Below, one piece after another: positions 45,188 through 57,265 of a DNA stretch of 64,000 bases. A program made the translations under genes and the position numbers. Below the pieces are notes generated by a model, which made no database searches, was not told the DNA's origin, and worked only from the letters and a program-made list of their open reading frames with translations. Each line of letters starts with the position of its first letter. Positions within the stretch are counted from its first letter, which is position 1. Source of the DNA: Basidiobolus meristosporus CBS 931.73 (taxonomy: Eukaryota; Basidiobolomycota; Basidiobolomycetes; Basidiobolales; Basidiobolaceae); contig MCFE01000159.1 of assembly GCA_002104905.1 (NCBI GenBank), forward strand, positions 62,001 through 126,000, in the 5' to 3' direction.

Positions 45188-48089
45188 TCAGTTGGTGATG
45201 TTTCGAATGGTGCGGGTCAACGGCTTGAGTCTTTTGGAAAACTTGCTAGACTTGGTGGGGGTGGAGACTGGAGTGGGGCCGGTCTGACCGGGATACTTGC
45301 TGGAGTCGGGTTTCTCCCTATCCGAGGTGTCGTAACGACGTTGCTTCAGGAGCTCCATTAGCTCCTCCGTGGGGAACGAATCCTCTTGCCCGATGGATTT
45401 TTCCCGGATAAGCTGGGGAGGGGGAGGGGGCAGCGGGGGTGGATTGAGCATGTGATTTAGCCTACCGCTGGAGGAGATTTTTCGGAGTCCCCGCAGGCTT
45501 TCGGCGCTCTTACTTGGCCTGGGGACCTTGGAAGTCATCGGGTGGCGGATGCCGGTGTTGAGCGGGATCGGCGAAGAGATCTCCAATCCGGAAAAGGAGA
45601 ATTCGTAATTGGGAGACCCTTCGGCGGGAGGGGTTCCGAGGGCGTAGCGTGCTCGATGCAAATTCGGCAATGACGGCTTGCGCGAGCCAAGCTTGGATTC
45701 GCCATGATCGTACTTGCTGGGGGAGTGGCCAAGGTTAAAGTGCAGGTGATGTTTGATGGTCCCCAAGGCATCTCGGATTCCACTAGTGTTCTGCTTTTCC
45801 CAGTTGCTCTCCTCTTCCATGGCGCTATGATACGACGAGGAGGTAGACAGGGTGGACCCGGTGTTGGATGTAAAGGAGAAGGCCGCTGCTCTGTCGGCCG
45901 GTTTATCGTGGCCTTTCTTGGGCTCCCGGATCTTACTAATCTCGTCCACCTGGCGCTCAGACATCCATAGCTGGCAGAGAATATGGTGCAGTATCACCTG
46001 TTGGGTGGTGTATATACTATCCAGCTCCTTCTTCTTTCGTCGCCCGTTCACCGATCTCTCGTGGCCCGACGGATGGCCCTGATTTTCCGAGGAGAGCGAG
46101 TTGGTGCTGAAGGTGAAGAATTTCGACTTAGACTTCAAGAAGTTGGGCGGTGGGTCGGGTGGATATTTGGGACCCGCTAGATAGCACCGGAGCACCGCCA
46201 GTAAGGTTTGCACCCGGGGGTCTTCCTCAAGACGTGCTGTCGAGTTCGATTTCCCTTTGGTTGGATTCACACTGGGGGTGCCGGGCGTCGTAGTGGCCGC
46301 GTTCGCTCCGGATTTCTTCGTGGCGGCCAAGAGGTAGGTGATGTCCATGATGAACACACCGAGGAACGGGATGGTGGGCTTGGTGAGCGGGAGGATGTGC
46401 TTCGAGGCACTAGTGTCTGACAGCATATCCCCACCTATGGTGATCTCCCGGTACTTCCCATAGTTGTTATCCTCGCTCATCAGTTCCCGAAGAGAGTCCA
46501 GCCGCGACAGTGATTTCTTGGGGATGCACGCCCACGTACGTTTCAGCCTTTCTACTGGCGGAGTCCCGGTGGCACTTAAGACAGCCTTCAACGTCTGGAA
46601 ATTGTTTAGGTCGTACAGTCGGGAAGCGATCCGAATCCAATGGTTCAGGATTTGCGCCCGGTGGGACGCCTCCACTGGAGACAGAATGGAGATCTCGATG
46701 ATTCGCGTCAGGTAGTTGAAGAAGTCGGTCGAGGCGACAATGGCGGGGTGCGGGCTCCGCGGAGAATGCGTCAGGACTGCATTCGGCGGGATCCGCTGGA
46801 ACAACGCGGACTCGATCAAGGTGAGCTGGTAGGCCACCAGACGAGGAGAAAAGGTGTAGATGGTGGTGGAGGTGGTGGCCAATTGGACCAGGTTATTGAT
46901 CTTCCCCAGGGTCGACTGCGTCTCTGTGATGGTCACATTCAGGCTCTGGGCTTTCTGGAACATGGCCAGGTCCTCTTGGTTCGTATCCGGCTGCTCCGAG
47001 TCTTGCGTGGGTGTAGCGTGGGTTCGGCAGACGTTGTGCAATGCCACCATCTCAGTGTTGATGGCCTCTAATTTCTCGCTCAGCATGTGGTAGCTGCTAA
47101 GCAGCGGGGATTTCGGAATCGACGGGACGTGGTCGGTCTCAAGGACACTTTCGTCCGCTTGTGCCGGCACAAGATTCAACGGATCTACACTTCCTTCGGG
47201 AACGATGTGAATATACGTTTGTTGCGGAAGGATCATGTTATTAGGTATGGACAGTACGGGCGCCTTGTGTGGGTGAAAGTTAGGGGACTCTGGCGGGGAG
47301 ATGGCGGAGAACAATCGGTTCTCCGGGGATTCGTCGCATGTGGAGAAGAGGGGGGACTCTGGGGGTGAGATGGCTGAAAACACTGCCTGGTCCGGGGAGT
47401 TTGGGGTGGTGGACTGGTCCGAATCGTCGCAACTCCAATCTTGGCACGCATCCGCAGTTAGTTGGTGCTCAGGTTCAACCAGCATCTTCGAAACCAATAC
47501 ATACCATAATTCTCATCGCTGAACACCGGCAAAGGCTGGGAATCGTCATGGACGATGGCCAGCCGTCTTAAATACTTCGTTGTGCCAACTCGCTTTCTAG
47601 GAGTGGTCATTTGATATGTTGTCTGGATCTCCACCTTCCCGTTGGTATCAGGCTGAGGCGTATCCTGTGGGGACTGGGGCGGAGGTTGAAAGGCTCGCCG
47701 ATGGGTGTCAACGTTGATAGAATGCTGCTGTATAATCGCCTGTGCACCGGCGACCGATTTTTGGCAGGACTCGAAGAGATGATTTACTGAGCGGGGCTTC
47801 TTGATAATCACTAAAGCATTGAGTGTGGTTCAGTTGTCCGGACAGGCGCAGACACGCAAGACTTGCTCCGACTTACCCTGGTTCTCAAAAACAACGGTTT
47901 TCAGGCTATTTGCAGCAACCTCCAAGGCATATAGGTAAAGAAAATAGGCCTCCTATGGTTACAAGGGCCAGTGTGGCTCGGTTAGCTTAGGCTGGCAGCC
48001 CCAACAATACAAGCAGCCTGGTCTACCTCAAACCCCCCGTCACCTTGGCTGGTGGAGGCCTTCGTCAGAAGTTGTTGTATCTCGTCCAT
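45188..48089 (-). CDS. Ras guanine nucleotide exchange factor with MIT-like N terminus
   Basis: Exchanges GDP for GTP on a Ras-family GTPase. Four exons join in frame: 48089-48027, 47952-47877, 47810-47505 and 47439-45188, giving 898 residues. The first two exons splice to SQGDGGFEEAYFLYLYALEVAANSLK, which matches the helix-2 pattern of MIT domains (GDYEEAYxLYxxAL). A Pro/Ser-rich linker follows, with VPEGSVDPLNLVPA. The RasGEF catalytic domain lies at about residues 335-600: TFSPRLVAYQLTLIESALFQRI, HRAQILNHWIRIASRLYDLNNFQTLKAVLSATGTPPVERLKRTW and TIPFLGVFIMDITYLL are all characteristic. A loop of Ala/Thr/Gly/Ser interrupts the domain near its end. The C-terminal 290 residues are low complexity with a polyproline stretch and a basic end. 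The target (Ras, Rsr1/Bud1 or other) cannot be told. Confidence 0.92.
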
Positions 48090-49298
48090 CCAGAAGATTG
48101 AATAGGTGAGGAATATTCGTCACTCTCCAGCACACCGGGAAATGTTTGGAAACAACGGGGAAGTGGGGTGTCGGTGGGGTTCTGAAGTGCAACGAGAATC
48201 GCGCGAACAATATGCTATGAGGGTAAACTAAAAGTGGGACGGTGCTAAACGGAGAAAAGTGCTGGCTGTACGAAGCAGGAAAAAGGATTTCCAAGGTAAA
48301 TTGCCACCCAAAAGGAAATAATAATACCAACTCGAGGAAACAATGGTCAAGAACAATGAGCAGGGTCGGTGGAGAAAAATCCGTTAGCAATAGGGTGATT
48401 TCAATCTTAAATCGTAATTTAAAATAGCTATGCGATCAACATATAGCCGATATACGGATCGGTGGGTTGGATATCGTGGATTCTATTCGACCCACGCCAA
48501 CTGAGGGAACAGTCAGTGTGGGTTGTGTTTGGGTTGGTTGAATGCGTGTCGCTTATTTATCATTTCTTCGGTCCAAGCTGAGCTAATGTACAGGAGGTTC
48601 AGTCATATGTGACTAGGCTTTTGTTGAGATGCGAGATTTCCTTGAATGAGAACGGCTTGCTACTGCTGATTGGTGGGGCTGAGGTGCCTATCGAGTTCAT
48701 TGGCAGATTCCCCGCGATTGATTGTCTAATCGAAGCCATCTGGTTGTGGTTGGGTCATCTGTGAGCAGCTGGGTTGATGTCATCTAATCCATGACATGTT
48801 TGGAGCCGATCACAGCCAGGTTCTAATCCCGTAGTACAGTGGCGGAATAATTTTGGCTTTCCAACCACACAGTGCTTATTTTTACACAACCAGGTTTGCA
48901 ATGGATGAGGTACAGCAAGCTGCATTTCAAGCATGCGTTCGGTCGTCAGCTGAACCGGAATGTGCGATGCCCTTTGTGTGGCGATCGAAGCCAACCAGTG
49001 TGCTGGTCTACGGTCTTCACTTGAGCAAGTTTATTGAACATACAAGGGCTGTATTGCACAATGTTCCTGGCATTGATCAGCAACATAGGTCGCACATGCT
49101 TGCGTGACTGGCTAACCATTTGGATGCCTCGTATGAACACCAGGGTGAGTGCCATCCGAGTCAGAAACGGGTACTGTGAACTCCTCCAGCATAGACACTA
49201 TGTCTCCCGTTGCCTGGCATCTATGGTGGCAACTCACTGTCACAAACAAGGGACAGCGTACATTCAGGGTGAATGTGTCTTTACTTATCAATTGACTG
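48090..49298. other. Intergenic region, no gene seen
   Basis: 1.2 kb upstream of RasGEF. Short frames such as 48853-49107 show no recognisable homology. Confidence 0.4.
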
Positions 49299-49938
49299 TT
49301 AAACAGATTCAGTGGTAATTGTACTGTTGTCGGACAAATTCCCATCTATCCTGATGTTGTTTGCTGCTAGTATACTTGCCTCGATCGCCTCCAGTATGTC
49401 CAGCTCCCAAAATCCCATCTCGTAGTCCACAAGGCCGTATCTCTCCAATATATCACACCACGCAATAACCGAATCTCGGAGATGAAACAGATGGGTTTCA
49501 CGTAGCTGGTCCTTGTCGCTCCTTGCCGTGGTGGTACGGGAGAGGGCGTACAGCCAGCAATGGTTGATGCCTTGCCAGAAACCTTCCCGATCATACACAT
49601 TGAAGGGTGCCTCGTCACTTGTCAAACCTAAAAGTCACTTATTCTTGAACTTTAATCAGCCGTTGGGAAGGGTGGAGGGGATGGTTGTAAACTAAACCTA
49701 GTGCTTCGCAGTTCGACACAACCACGTCGGTTATGCTCACCAGGACCTCGAAAGCCTTCAGAATGGCCCCCTGCTCAATGTGGTCCAGTGCTTTCTTGAG
49801 CTCGTTCTGGATCTCCTCAAAGTTGGTGGTGAGCGCGGCGGTGGTCACTACGGTTGTCGTGGAGGAGAGGCTTGAGAGATGAGTTTGCATGGGCCTGGAG
49901 GTGTTTGTCGTGAGTGTCGGAGGATTCGTGTTGGCCAT
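49299..49938 (-). CDS. Unrecognised 189-residue helical protein
   Basis: Two exons, 49938-49698 and 49627-49299, join in frame across ALG/LTS to 189 residues. The start is the ATG at 49938. The N-terminal 35 residues are Ser/Thr-rich. After that the chain reads as amphipathic helices: NFEEIQNELKKALDHIEQGAILKAFEVLVSITDVVVSNCEALGL, then YDREGFWQGINHCWLYAL, then LERYGLVDYEMGFWELDILEAI. Repeated Trp/Phe/Tyr positions flank charged residues, as in a folded all-helical domain. No signal peptide, transmembrane helix or catalytic motif is visible. The intact splice and the protein-like composition support a real gene. No function is proposed. Confidence 0.7.
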
Positions 49939-50640
49939 AAGAGTATTCAGATAACAAGTTGCCTGCTTGTAGTGGACATCGAACTCATATCTGGCCGATG
50001 AAAGCCACTGTCATAGGTGTGGCCAATAGGAGATGGCTGGTTGGCTGAGATACAGTATAAAGGGACTACCGCATATTCAGCTATATTGTATGAATCCCAT
50101 CTGGCATTGGAGAGGTTGTGTTTGCTCAGCAAGATCAAATGAATAGGCTACTCTGCTAGAATTGATGGCATTCTAGACAATTGTCCATATTGACTGCCAT
50201 ATGTGGCTAATCCATGCCAAAGCGCTTAGGGTCAATGATTCATACTGGCCTGCTGCCGGCTATCGTTTGTGCCAGTCGACGTTGCGATGGAATGGGAACC
50301 CACGCCAAAGGGTACATCCCATTTGATAAATCCATCGATGACATCATTCCCTGGTGTGAATTGGTGATGTATCGAGCTGGTTTCAATATCAGCAATATTC
50401 CCAATGAGTTGCATTTTGGCCTCACACCAATCACTTTGCTGGGATTCGAAAACCCTGCGTGAGAATCAGTGTAGTCTTGTTACTAGAGCCATGGTAAGTG
50501 GAGTTGGCTAGATGCGAGCTCCATAGCGTTGCCGAGTGCATGGTCTCTGAGCCACCCGAAAATCGGTAATTCATTGAAGCCGAGAGGTGACAAAGTTCTG
50601 GTTGCGTGGCATCTGGCTATGATGTGTTAGCTTGCTCTGT
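49939..50640. other. Intergenic region, no gene seen
   Basis: Short frames on both strands only. Base composition falls towards the AT-rich transposon-relic island on its right. Confidence 0.4.
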
Positions 50641-51622
50641 TGAAGTTAATTCTTGTTCATGTTATACATCCGCAAAGTATCCAAATTCTGTCACAGCTCG
50701 CAGTAATCACCAGGAAACTTGTTTGCTGGATGATTCCATATACAAAAAAACACTCCTGAGATAGTCTGGGAAGGTCGGAGGCTGAGACGCTGCTATACGT
50801 ATAGCACAAGCTTCTATGAGAATCTGAGGTTCTGGGAACATGTTTCTGCCTTCCTTTGCTGAGTTTGCTTGCACACTTCAATTGCAGTGCAAAATCTTTG
50901 GCAATATTCTACCAAGAAGATTCTTGACCAATCTAAGGATGTTACTTGCTTTCTATGGCCATGCTGGATACAAAGCTTGGTGCTCCCTCTGCTGAGGTTT
51001 CCTCTTACTATGCAGCCTCTCTCTGTATATTCCTTGGTTCTTATTTGGGCATTGACATGTATCATACTTCAATGCAAGTAGAAACCTAAATTGGATGCAT
51101 GATCCATGTAAAAATCAGGCAATCTATTGCACTCCCACACTTCTACTTGCATACCTAACCACACTTAGTATCTATATGTGGAAATTCTCTTTCTTAATTG
51201 ATGTAGCTCTCACTTGAGAGGTACTCTATAAGCCTGAAATAGCCATGAGCTAATTATCTGTGAGAAAGGCTACATCAGAAGAGTTTGGTTGCAGTTTTGA
51301 TAAATCTGAAAACAAAATTACAGATAAATATGAACTTTTGTGTAAACAGACTTATACTTCATCTTTTATGTTGCTAACATAATAGACTTACTCATTTGTG
51401 TCATTGATAGATGAAGCAAATTGTACTGTGACTTTGCTATCTGGGTGTTACATTTGAGTGATATAGAACATAAGCTTTGTGCTAACATCTGAATCTTCCA
51501 CCAACTTTTCTACCAAGACCATAGCTTAAAAGCTTCAGTATTTCTGCTCAAACCCTTTGCTCCTATTTGCATACAATATTTCTGTCAAAGTGTTAAGTAC
51601 TCAAGATACAAAGACTCTCAGC

Positions 51623-51908
51623 TGCTGCAAGAGTTTGAGAGATACTGGAAGTGAACAAGTAGATTATATGGTTTTCACTTAATGATTTATTGAATGTAAA
51701 AGTGGTGTTTATACTTTTATATGGTCTTGCCATAGTAAACACGCAGAATAGGGTTTAAGAAGGTCACAAGAACATGTGTGCAAAGTTTGGGGCTGTTTGG
51801 ACAGCTTATCTAATTTTTGTTCTCTGAGTACCTGATACTTTGGTGAAAATATTTGAAGTAAATCCCAACAAGGAATTTGGTCAGTATTCTCTAAGATTTG
51901 TAGGTAAT
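51623..51908 (-). repeat. Truncated copia-type LTR, minus orientation
   Basis: Begins TGCTGCAAGAG and follows the minus-strand LTR through the poly(A) signal complement, TATA complement and the CCCAACAAGGA block. It lacks about the last 60 bases and is diverged. Confidence 0.75.
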
Positions 51909-52980
51909 CTGACTTCTTGATGTTGTAGCTTTGCTCACCAGTTTGGCTTCCACACTTTCTACAACAGAAGATGTGTAGGCTTTGGCAAAAGTACCTTTCT
52001 CTGCTAGATGATCTACCTCACTGAAATGTAGCACAACTAGCAGCACCTCAAACTCTTGTCAAAACAGCTGTTGCCTTATTGTCCATTCTTCTTAGCTATT
52101 ACAGGATTTGGACTGCACTTGGTAGATAGGGTTGATTTGTGAAAGCTGCAGCTTTTGTCACATGCTTCTCTGTCTCTGGATTGGTTGAGCTTTCCTTTCT
52201 TTCCCCTTACCTTTATAACTGCCAGGACCTGCATTGCTACACTGGCTGAGTGGTTCTTGAATTGTATTGTATTTTTTCCTCAAAAAATGCTGCACTGATG
52301 CTTCTGTTTCTGCCTTTCTTTTCCTGACTGGCACTCTTCCAGCTACCAGATGTTGCATTGCCACTTGTTTGGAGCTTTCAGCTTTACTTGTAACTGGCAC
52401 TTGTGAAAGTTACTTATTTTTTGCAGTGGCACCCTTGTACTTCTGCCTTTAATAGTTTCAACTATTTGTGAGATATCTTCTTTGCATATCAATGCTGGCA
52501 TTTGTTTGTCTCCCTTTCTCTTTGTAGCTGCAAATTGGGTTAGGAGTCTTGCATACATAGGAACCAATACAGTGAACAAACAAGTTATGCAGGTATCTAT
52601 CAATTATATATTAGATGAAAAAGAAGTATTTGAGTTTTTGCAAGTCCTAAGCAAAAAATGCACATAGAGTATACTTAGTGAGGCTTCAAGAGCATATGCA
52701 CAGAGTTTGTAAATTCTGGATTTCTTCCATGCAGGGTGCTGCAAATACTTGGTCTACACCATAACAGTTCATATTTCAGAAGATTCTAATTTGCATATTG
52801 CCAAGCTATTTGTTACTTACTTGGGATTTAGTATGTATGATATTAGCTGTGATTTAGAAGTAGTGATGGCCTGAAGGTAATTGTTATTATCAGACCTGTT
52901 CAAAAGGCCTCAACTCTTGCTTACAGCTTCCTGAGGTCTTTTTTGAGGTATGCCCATCAACTTTTTGAGGCTCTTTTGGC

Positions 52981-53071
52981 GGTAAGAGTCTTGGAGATAG
53001 GGAGAATGATCTGGATGAAAAAGTGGATTATGTGGTTTTCAATTGATGATTTATTAAACGTAACAGTAGTA
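52981..53071 (-). repeat. Short copia-type LTR fragment, minus orientation
   Basis: About 90 bases matching one LTR end (GTAAGAGTCTTGGAGATA, then GTGGATTATGTGGTTTTCA and TGATGATTTATTAAACGTAA). Confidence 0.65.
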
Positions 53072-53100
53072 CGCATTAGAATACCAGTAGAATGCTAGAA

Positions 53101-53819
53101 GATTGCCAGATGAATTCTAAGTATGGGACTTTTCATAGGGCTACCCTGTAGGTGAAATGATTGCGGACATATTTATGATATTATTAGCTAGTCACGTTTG
53201 TATATTTCCCTATTTTAAATTAACCATACTATATTCTGTCCAAGCTCACTGTCAGGATCTAATCGGAATTGGTACACTCCTGGAATTTGATAGTACTGTG
53301 AATGTATATGATCATCCACATCTGATACACATGGCGCTTCCGGAGGCACCAGAATAAACTGGAGACTTTCTACCGGAAAGTCGTACATTCAAGATTACGG
53401 GATGATTTCATAATATAGAGCACGGCAAGAGTGCTGTTGAGTCTTCCAGAGCATTTTCTGTAGTATGCCTCATTAAATGTTGATATTGCGAATGGTACCA
53501 CGTGGATTTATTTACCGAAGGTAGAACGCCCCGTCGACCTAACTGAGATTTACAACAAAAACAAAGGGGTCGACCCTACGTAAGCGATCGAGGAGCATTG
53601 GGGTGATTAGGAGCTTGGGACATCTTCAGTATAACACTCTGTCTACTGAACCTTTACAGTGGAGGAGTCAAAGTCCCGGTGGGTCTTTATTTATTTGGAT
53701 TCGGCTATCAGCGTGGTGAAAAATGGTCAGGAAAGAAAACCGACACAAAGCCCGTCGAGAGGGCTGGTTTCTACCAAAACTTCCTGACGTCTTAGCGGAT
53801 ACAGTTGTGTGGACGGGAA
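53101..53819. other. 3' region of chitin synthase, no gene seen
   Basis: Short frames only; the interval holds the chitin synthase 3' UTR and spacer to the relic island. Confidence 0.45.
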
Positions 53820-56800
53820 TCATTCGGACTGCTGGTCGAAACTATCGCTATCAGTATCCTTCTGAGCCGTTACGTTCACCGAGGAGAGCCTCACCAGCTG
53901 GCTAGGCGTGTGGTAGCCCAACTTCTCCACGTCTATCTTCGAACTACCATAGGTGCCCATCTCAGTCAGGAACAGGTTGGCCTTGCGCCGCTTCAGGGCC
54001 TCGAATTCCGACCACTTACGTAGAGTGATTTTACTTGGGTCGAACTCCCCTTCTTTCTTGCCGTGTGGCCCATCCTCTTGCGTCTCCCCAAGAACCATAC
54101 GGGTCTGGCCCCAGCTGAAGTCGTCGAAGTGCCAGAAGGCGTACACTGGGAGAATCAGATTCCACACCGGAAGGGAGACCAGGTAAATGATCATCCAGCC
54201 GATGTACACCAACTTCCGAGTAGTCATCACGATGAGGATGGCCGGCAGGCCTAGAATCACTGCTAACAGGGTCAACGGGATGATCGGAACCGGGCTCACC
54301 ACCAAGGAGATCACGATCAAGTAGATGGTGAAGCAAATGGCCGCCGGCAGGACGGTGGTGCCCAGTAGCTCCATGAAGATCACGAACTGCATCGAGAAAC
54401 AGAAGGTCCCGCACAGATCGCGGATCAGCACCAACTCCAGTAGGTTGTGAACAGTGGAGTTGATCCAACGCCGGCGCTGGGACAAAAGCACTCCGAAGGA
54501 GTCGGGCACCACCGTTTTGCACACCGCCTGTGGCACGAAGATCATCTTTCGCTTTGGGAAGGTTCGCAACATGAGCGTGGTGAGGAACCGGTCCTCCCCC
54601 AGCAGGAGGAGGTTCTTCTTGTGCAGTGTATTGACCACGTTCTCCGAATAGTGCTCCACCACCTCCGGACTTGCCAGGATGGGCACCCAAAGCCCGCTGC
54701 TACCCTTGGGGGCCTTGATTCGGTACATGCAGAAACACCCCGGGAGACAGGTCACTCCGCCAAACACCGACTCGAAAGCCTTGCTCTGGTGATGCGAGAT
54801 GTAGTACTCGAACACTTGAATCATCGACACCCAGCTGTCCTTCTTGTTGGCGATCTTGGTTTCTCCGCAAAGGCCCATGATCTGCGGATCCCGTACCATG
54901 CAGGACACCATCCGGGTGACCGAGTCTGTATAGACCTTGGTGTCCGCATCCACCATCAGAACAATCTCGTAGCGGTCGGCGCTCACCCCAGTGGTGCTCC
55001 AGATGGCGTTGAATAATTCGTACTCCATCTCGGTCATACGGTCATCGAACATCACATGCTGCAGAAAGGACATCAGGATGATCTGGCTATCGCGCTTTCC
55101 TCGATTCCCCGGCTTGGAGGAGCTCGCCTCTTCCGGGGTTCCACACTTGGCGATCAGGATCATGGGGACCCGCTGTTGCCGCGCCAGGGGGACGGTCCGA
55201 TGGTCGAACTTGTAGTAGCCGGCATACACCTTGGCCATGTTGTGACGTTTGGAGCCGTCTGCGATGGCGACGTAGGAGAATGGCTGGACATTCTCGGGGG
55301 AGATGACGAAATCCTGGATCATCGAGAGGCATATGTCCGGGGTAGGCACGGCGTTCTCACTCCCAGTGATCATCCCGTCGGCAATCACCAAGATCAACTT
55401 GTGGGATGCTGGGTAATCGGTGAGGGCGAGCGAGTCCAGCGTGGTGCGTATCCCCTCGGCACCCTCAGAGTAACATGTAACCAGCATGATGGTGTGGGCT
55501 AGAGGGAAGTTAAACGGCTGAAAGGAGGTTTGAGGAGGCGAGGGCGGGGTGTGTGCCCTGAATATGGCCCCTACTGAGGTGTTCGAAGACTGGCGAGAGA
55601 GCGTGTGTGAGGATCCACTTGAAGAAGAGGCAATGGTTTGCGCTGACCCCGAGTTTTTGTAAAGGGCGGGGGGCATGAGGGACGGGGTGGATACAGGGGC
55701 CATGCACGATTTGGTTTTACTCTCGTTAGCAAAAGGGCTTGGGTAGCCACCGCCTCTTTTCCCATGGTACTCGGCCACGACCGTGGGTGACGAGTAGCGA
55801 CTTGTGGTTGGCAAGAAGCCAGTGCTGGATTTGTGAGTGAGGGTGGAATTGGACCTTGGCGAGTAAATGGCCAATTTCTTTGGGTTCTCGCTCCACTGCT
55901 CTATGGCCTCCAGTCGTTTCATCCGCTCCTCGTAGGTCTCCTCTCGAAATGAGCCGAGACGCCAGCTAAGAACCCAACCAAAATAGATGGCCAGGAAGAA
56001 CTTGGTCAAGACAACCCCAAGTATCACCAATAGAGACACGTAGAGAACCACGTTGGATATGATGCACCCCATACTGGTGCTGTCTAGCACGCCGACCCGA
56101 AGTATGTCCATGGCACAGTCTGCCTCCGCTTTGTAGAAGTTCTTGAGCAGGTATGTCACGTCAGTTCCGCGATAGGGAGACTTGGGATCCTGGATCTGAT
56201 AAAATATGTCTGGTGCCTGGATACCTGGAATCAACCAGGATATCAGGTCGAAGTTCAGCACATGGCCGTTGTATACAACCAGGGCTTTGTCTGTCGATTG
56301 TATGTCGTTCCAATTATAGAATATCTCCTTGGTGTGCCGGCCGGTGGCCTTTCTGGATAGCGAGGTAGTGTGGCAGGCTGATTCAGGATAGGCGGCCAAT
56401 GGATTAGGGGGGCTATCGGTGTCTCGGATGACACAGGGGAAATATTTCGGAGCAGTCAAGTTGCTACCGACTGCATTGCTGGACATGAGTACACCATCAC
56501 AGTGCTGGTAGTGTAGTTGGAACAAGAACGATACATCTCTACCACCAGCTATCGCTGCCAGGCCTTCATTGGGTGGAAAACCTGGTACGGCGGGGTGCTT
56601 AATGTTCCCGAGTTGAAAGGCTTTACCATTCAAGTTACTCTCCATTGAACTCAACACACCCTGCCTGATGCGGCCAACGTTATCAAACCCACATATCACT
56701 TGTTGAAAGCCAAATGTCAGGAATCCTACGATGCCACAGAGAAAGAATATGATGGAACAAAGGGTCATCTTCTCCCTCCAAGCCTGCCTCACTTCAGGAG

Positions 56801-57265
56801 TCTTCATGCCTTGTGAAACAGAGAAACTGGTTAACTGACGACATCTTCTCGGATGGCTGCACCTGCTTACTAACCACAACAGTCCAATACTGGGGACGGC
56901 GCGTAGAAGGTGACGATCCTTGAAACGATGATCCAGCAATTTGGGAATCTCCTGATTTTAGACAGATGTGAGCCTTTCTTGGATATACTTGCATTCGTGA
57001 AGCTGTCGCATCTTCCGAAGAGATTCCGGCGATTTGGATGCTCTTCTCGCATTATCGCCTCTTGACGAGATAGCCGCCTAGTGGTTGAATACCTCTTAGG
57101 ACGTACCAACGATCTTCTTCTGGTGTGTGACACGGAGCTAAGGACGGCCTCTGCTTTATTCTCGGTCACTATGGTTTGGAAGCAACGGTTAACGGCTGAT
57201 CGAGCTCATTGTCATCACGCTAAATAGATACCATCAAAGGGACGCCCAATATGATCCATCTCCAT
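53820..57265 (-). CDS. Chitin synthase, division 2 (class IV/V-like, Chs3 type)
   Basis: Membrane enzyme polymerising UDP-GlcNAc to chitin. Three exons, 57265-57232, 57168-56875 and 56809-53820, join in frame to 1105 residues. The first exon (MEMDHIGRPFD) is short and its GT-AG intron is required to reach VTENKAEAV. Exon 2 is basic (cytosolic) and contains the VTFYAPSPVLDCCG block. Helices near residues 130-150 and 395-420 flank an outer domain with a cytochrome-b5-like SPYRGTDVTYLL motif. The catalytic domain has VLMVDADTKV, FEYYISHHQSKAFES, GEDRFLTT and the signature QRRRW. Three or more C-terminal helices follow, then a tail of about 95 residues. There is no myosin motor domain, so it resembles class IV rather than class V/VII. 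All catalytic motifs are intact. Confidence 0.95.

Larger units (their letters stand above)
50641..53100. repeat. AT-rich island of old copia-like relics
   Basis: Composition and word usage resemble the 11-17 kb island, with stop codons in all frames. Two LTR pieces of the same family can be recognised inside (listed separately). The parts at 50.64-51.6 and 51.91-52.97 kb are probably decayed element interior, but no domain could be identified with confidence. Confidence 0.5.

Noticed and set aside
50440-50475. GGGATTCGAAAACCC, read on the minus strand as a possible tRNA T-arm
   Set aside because: An extra base breaks the five-pair stem and no other tRNA arms are present.
54447-55016. 189-residue plus-strand frame
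   Set aside because: Antisense to the conserved chitin synthase catalytic domain.
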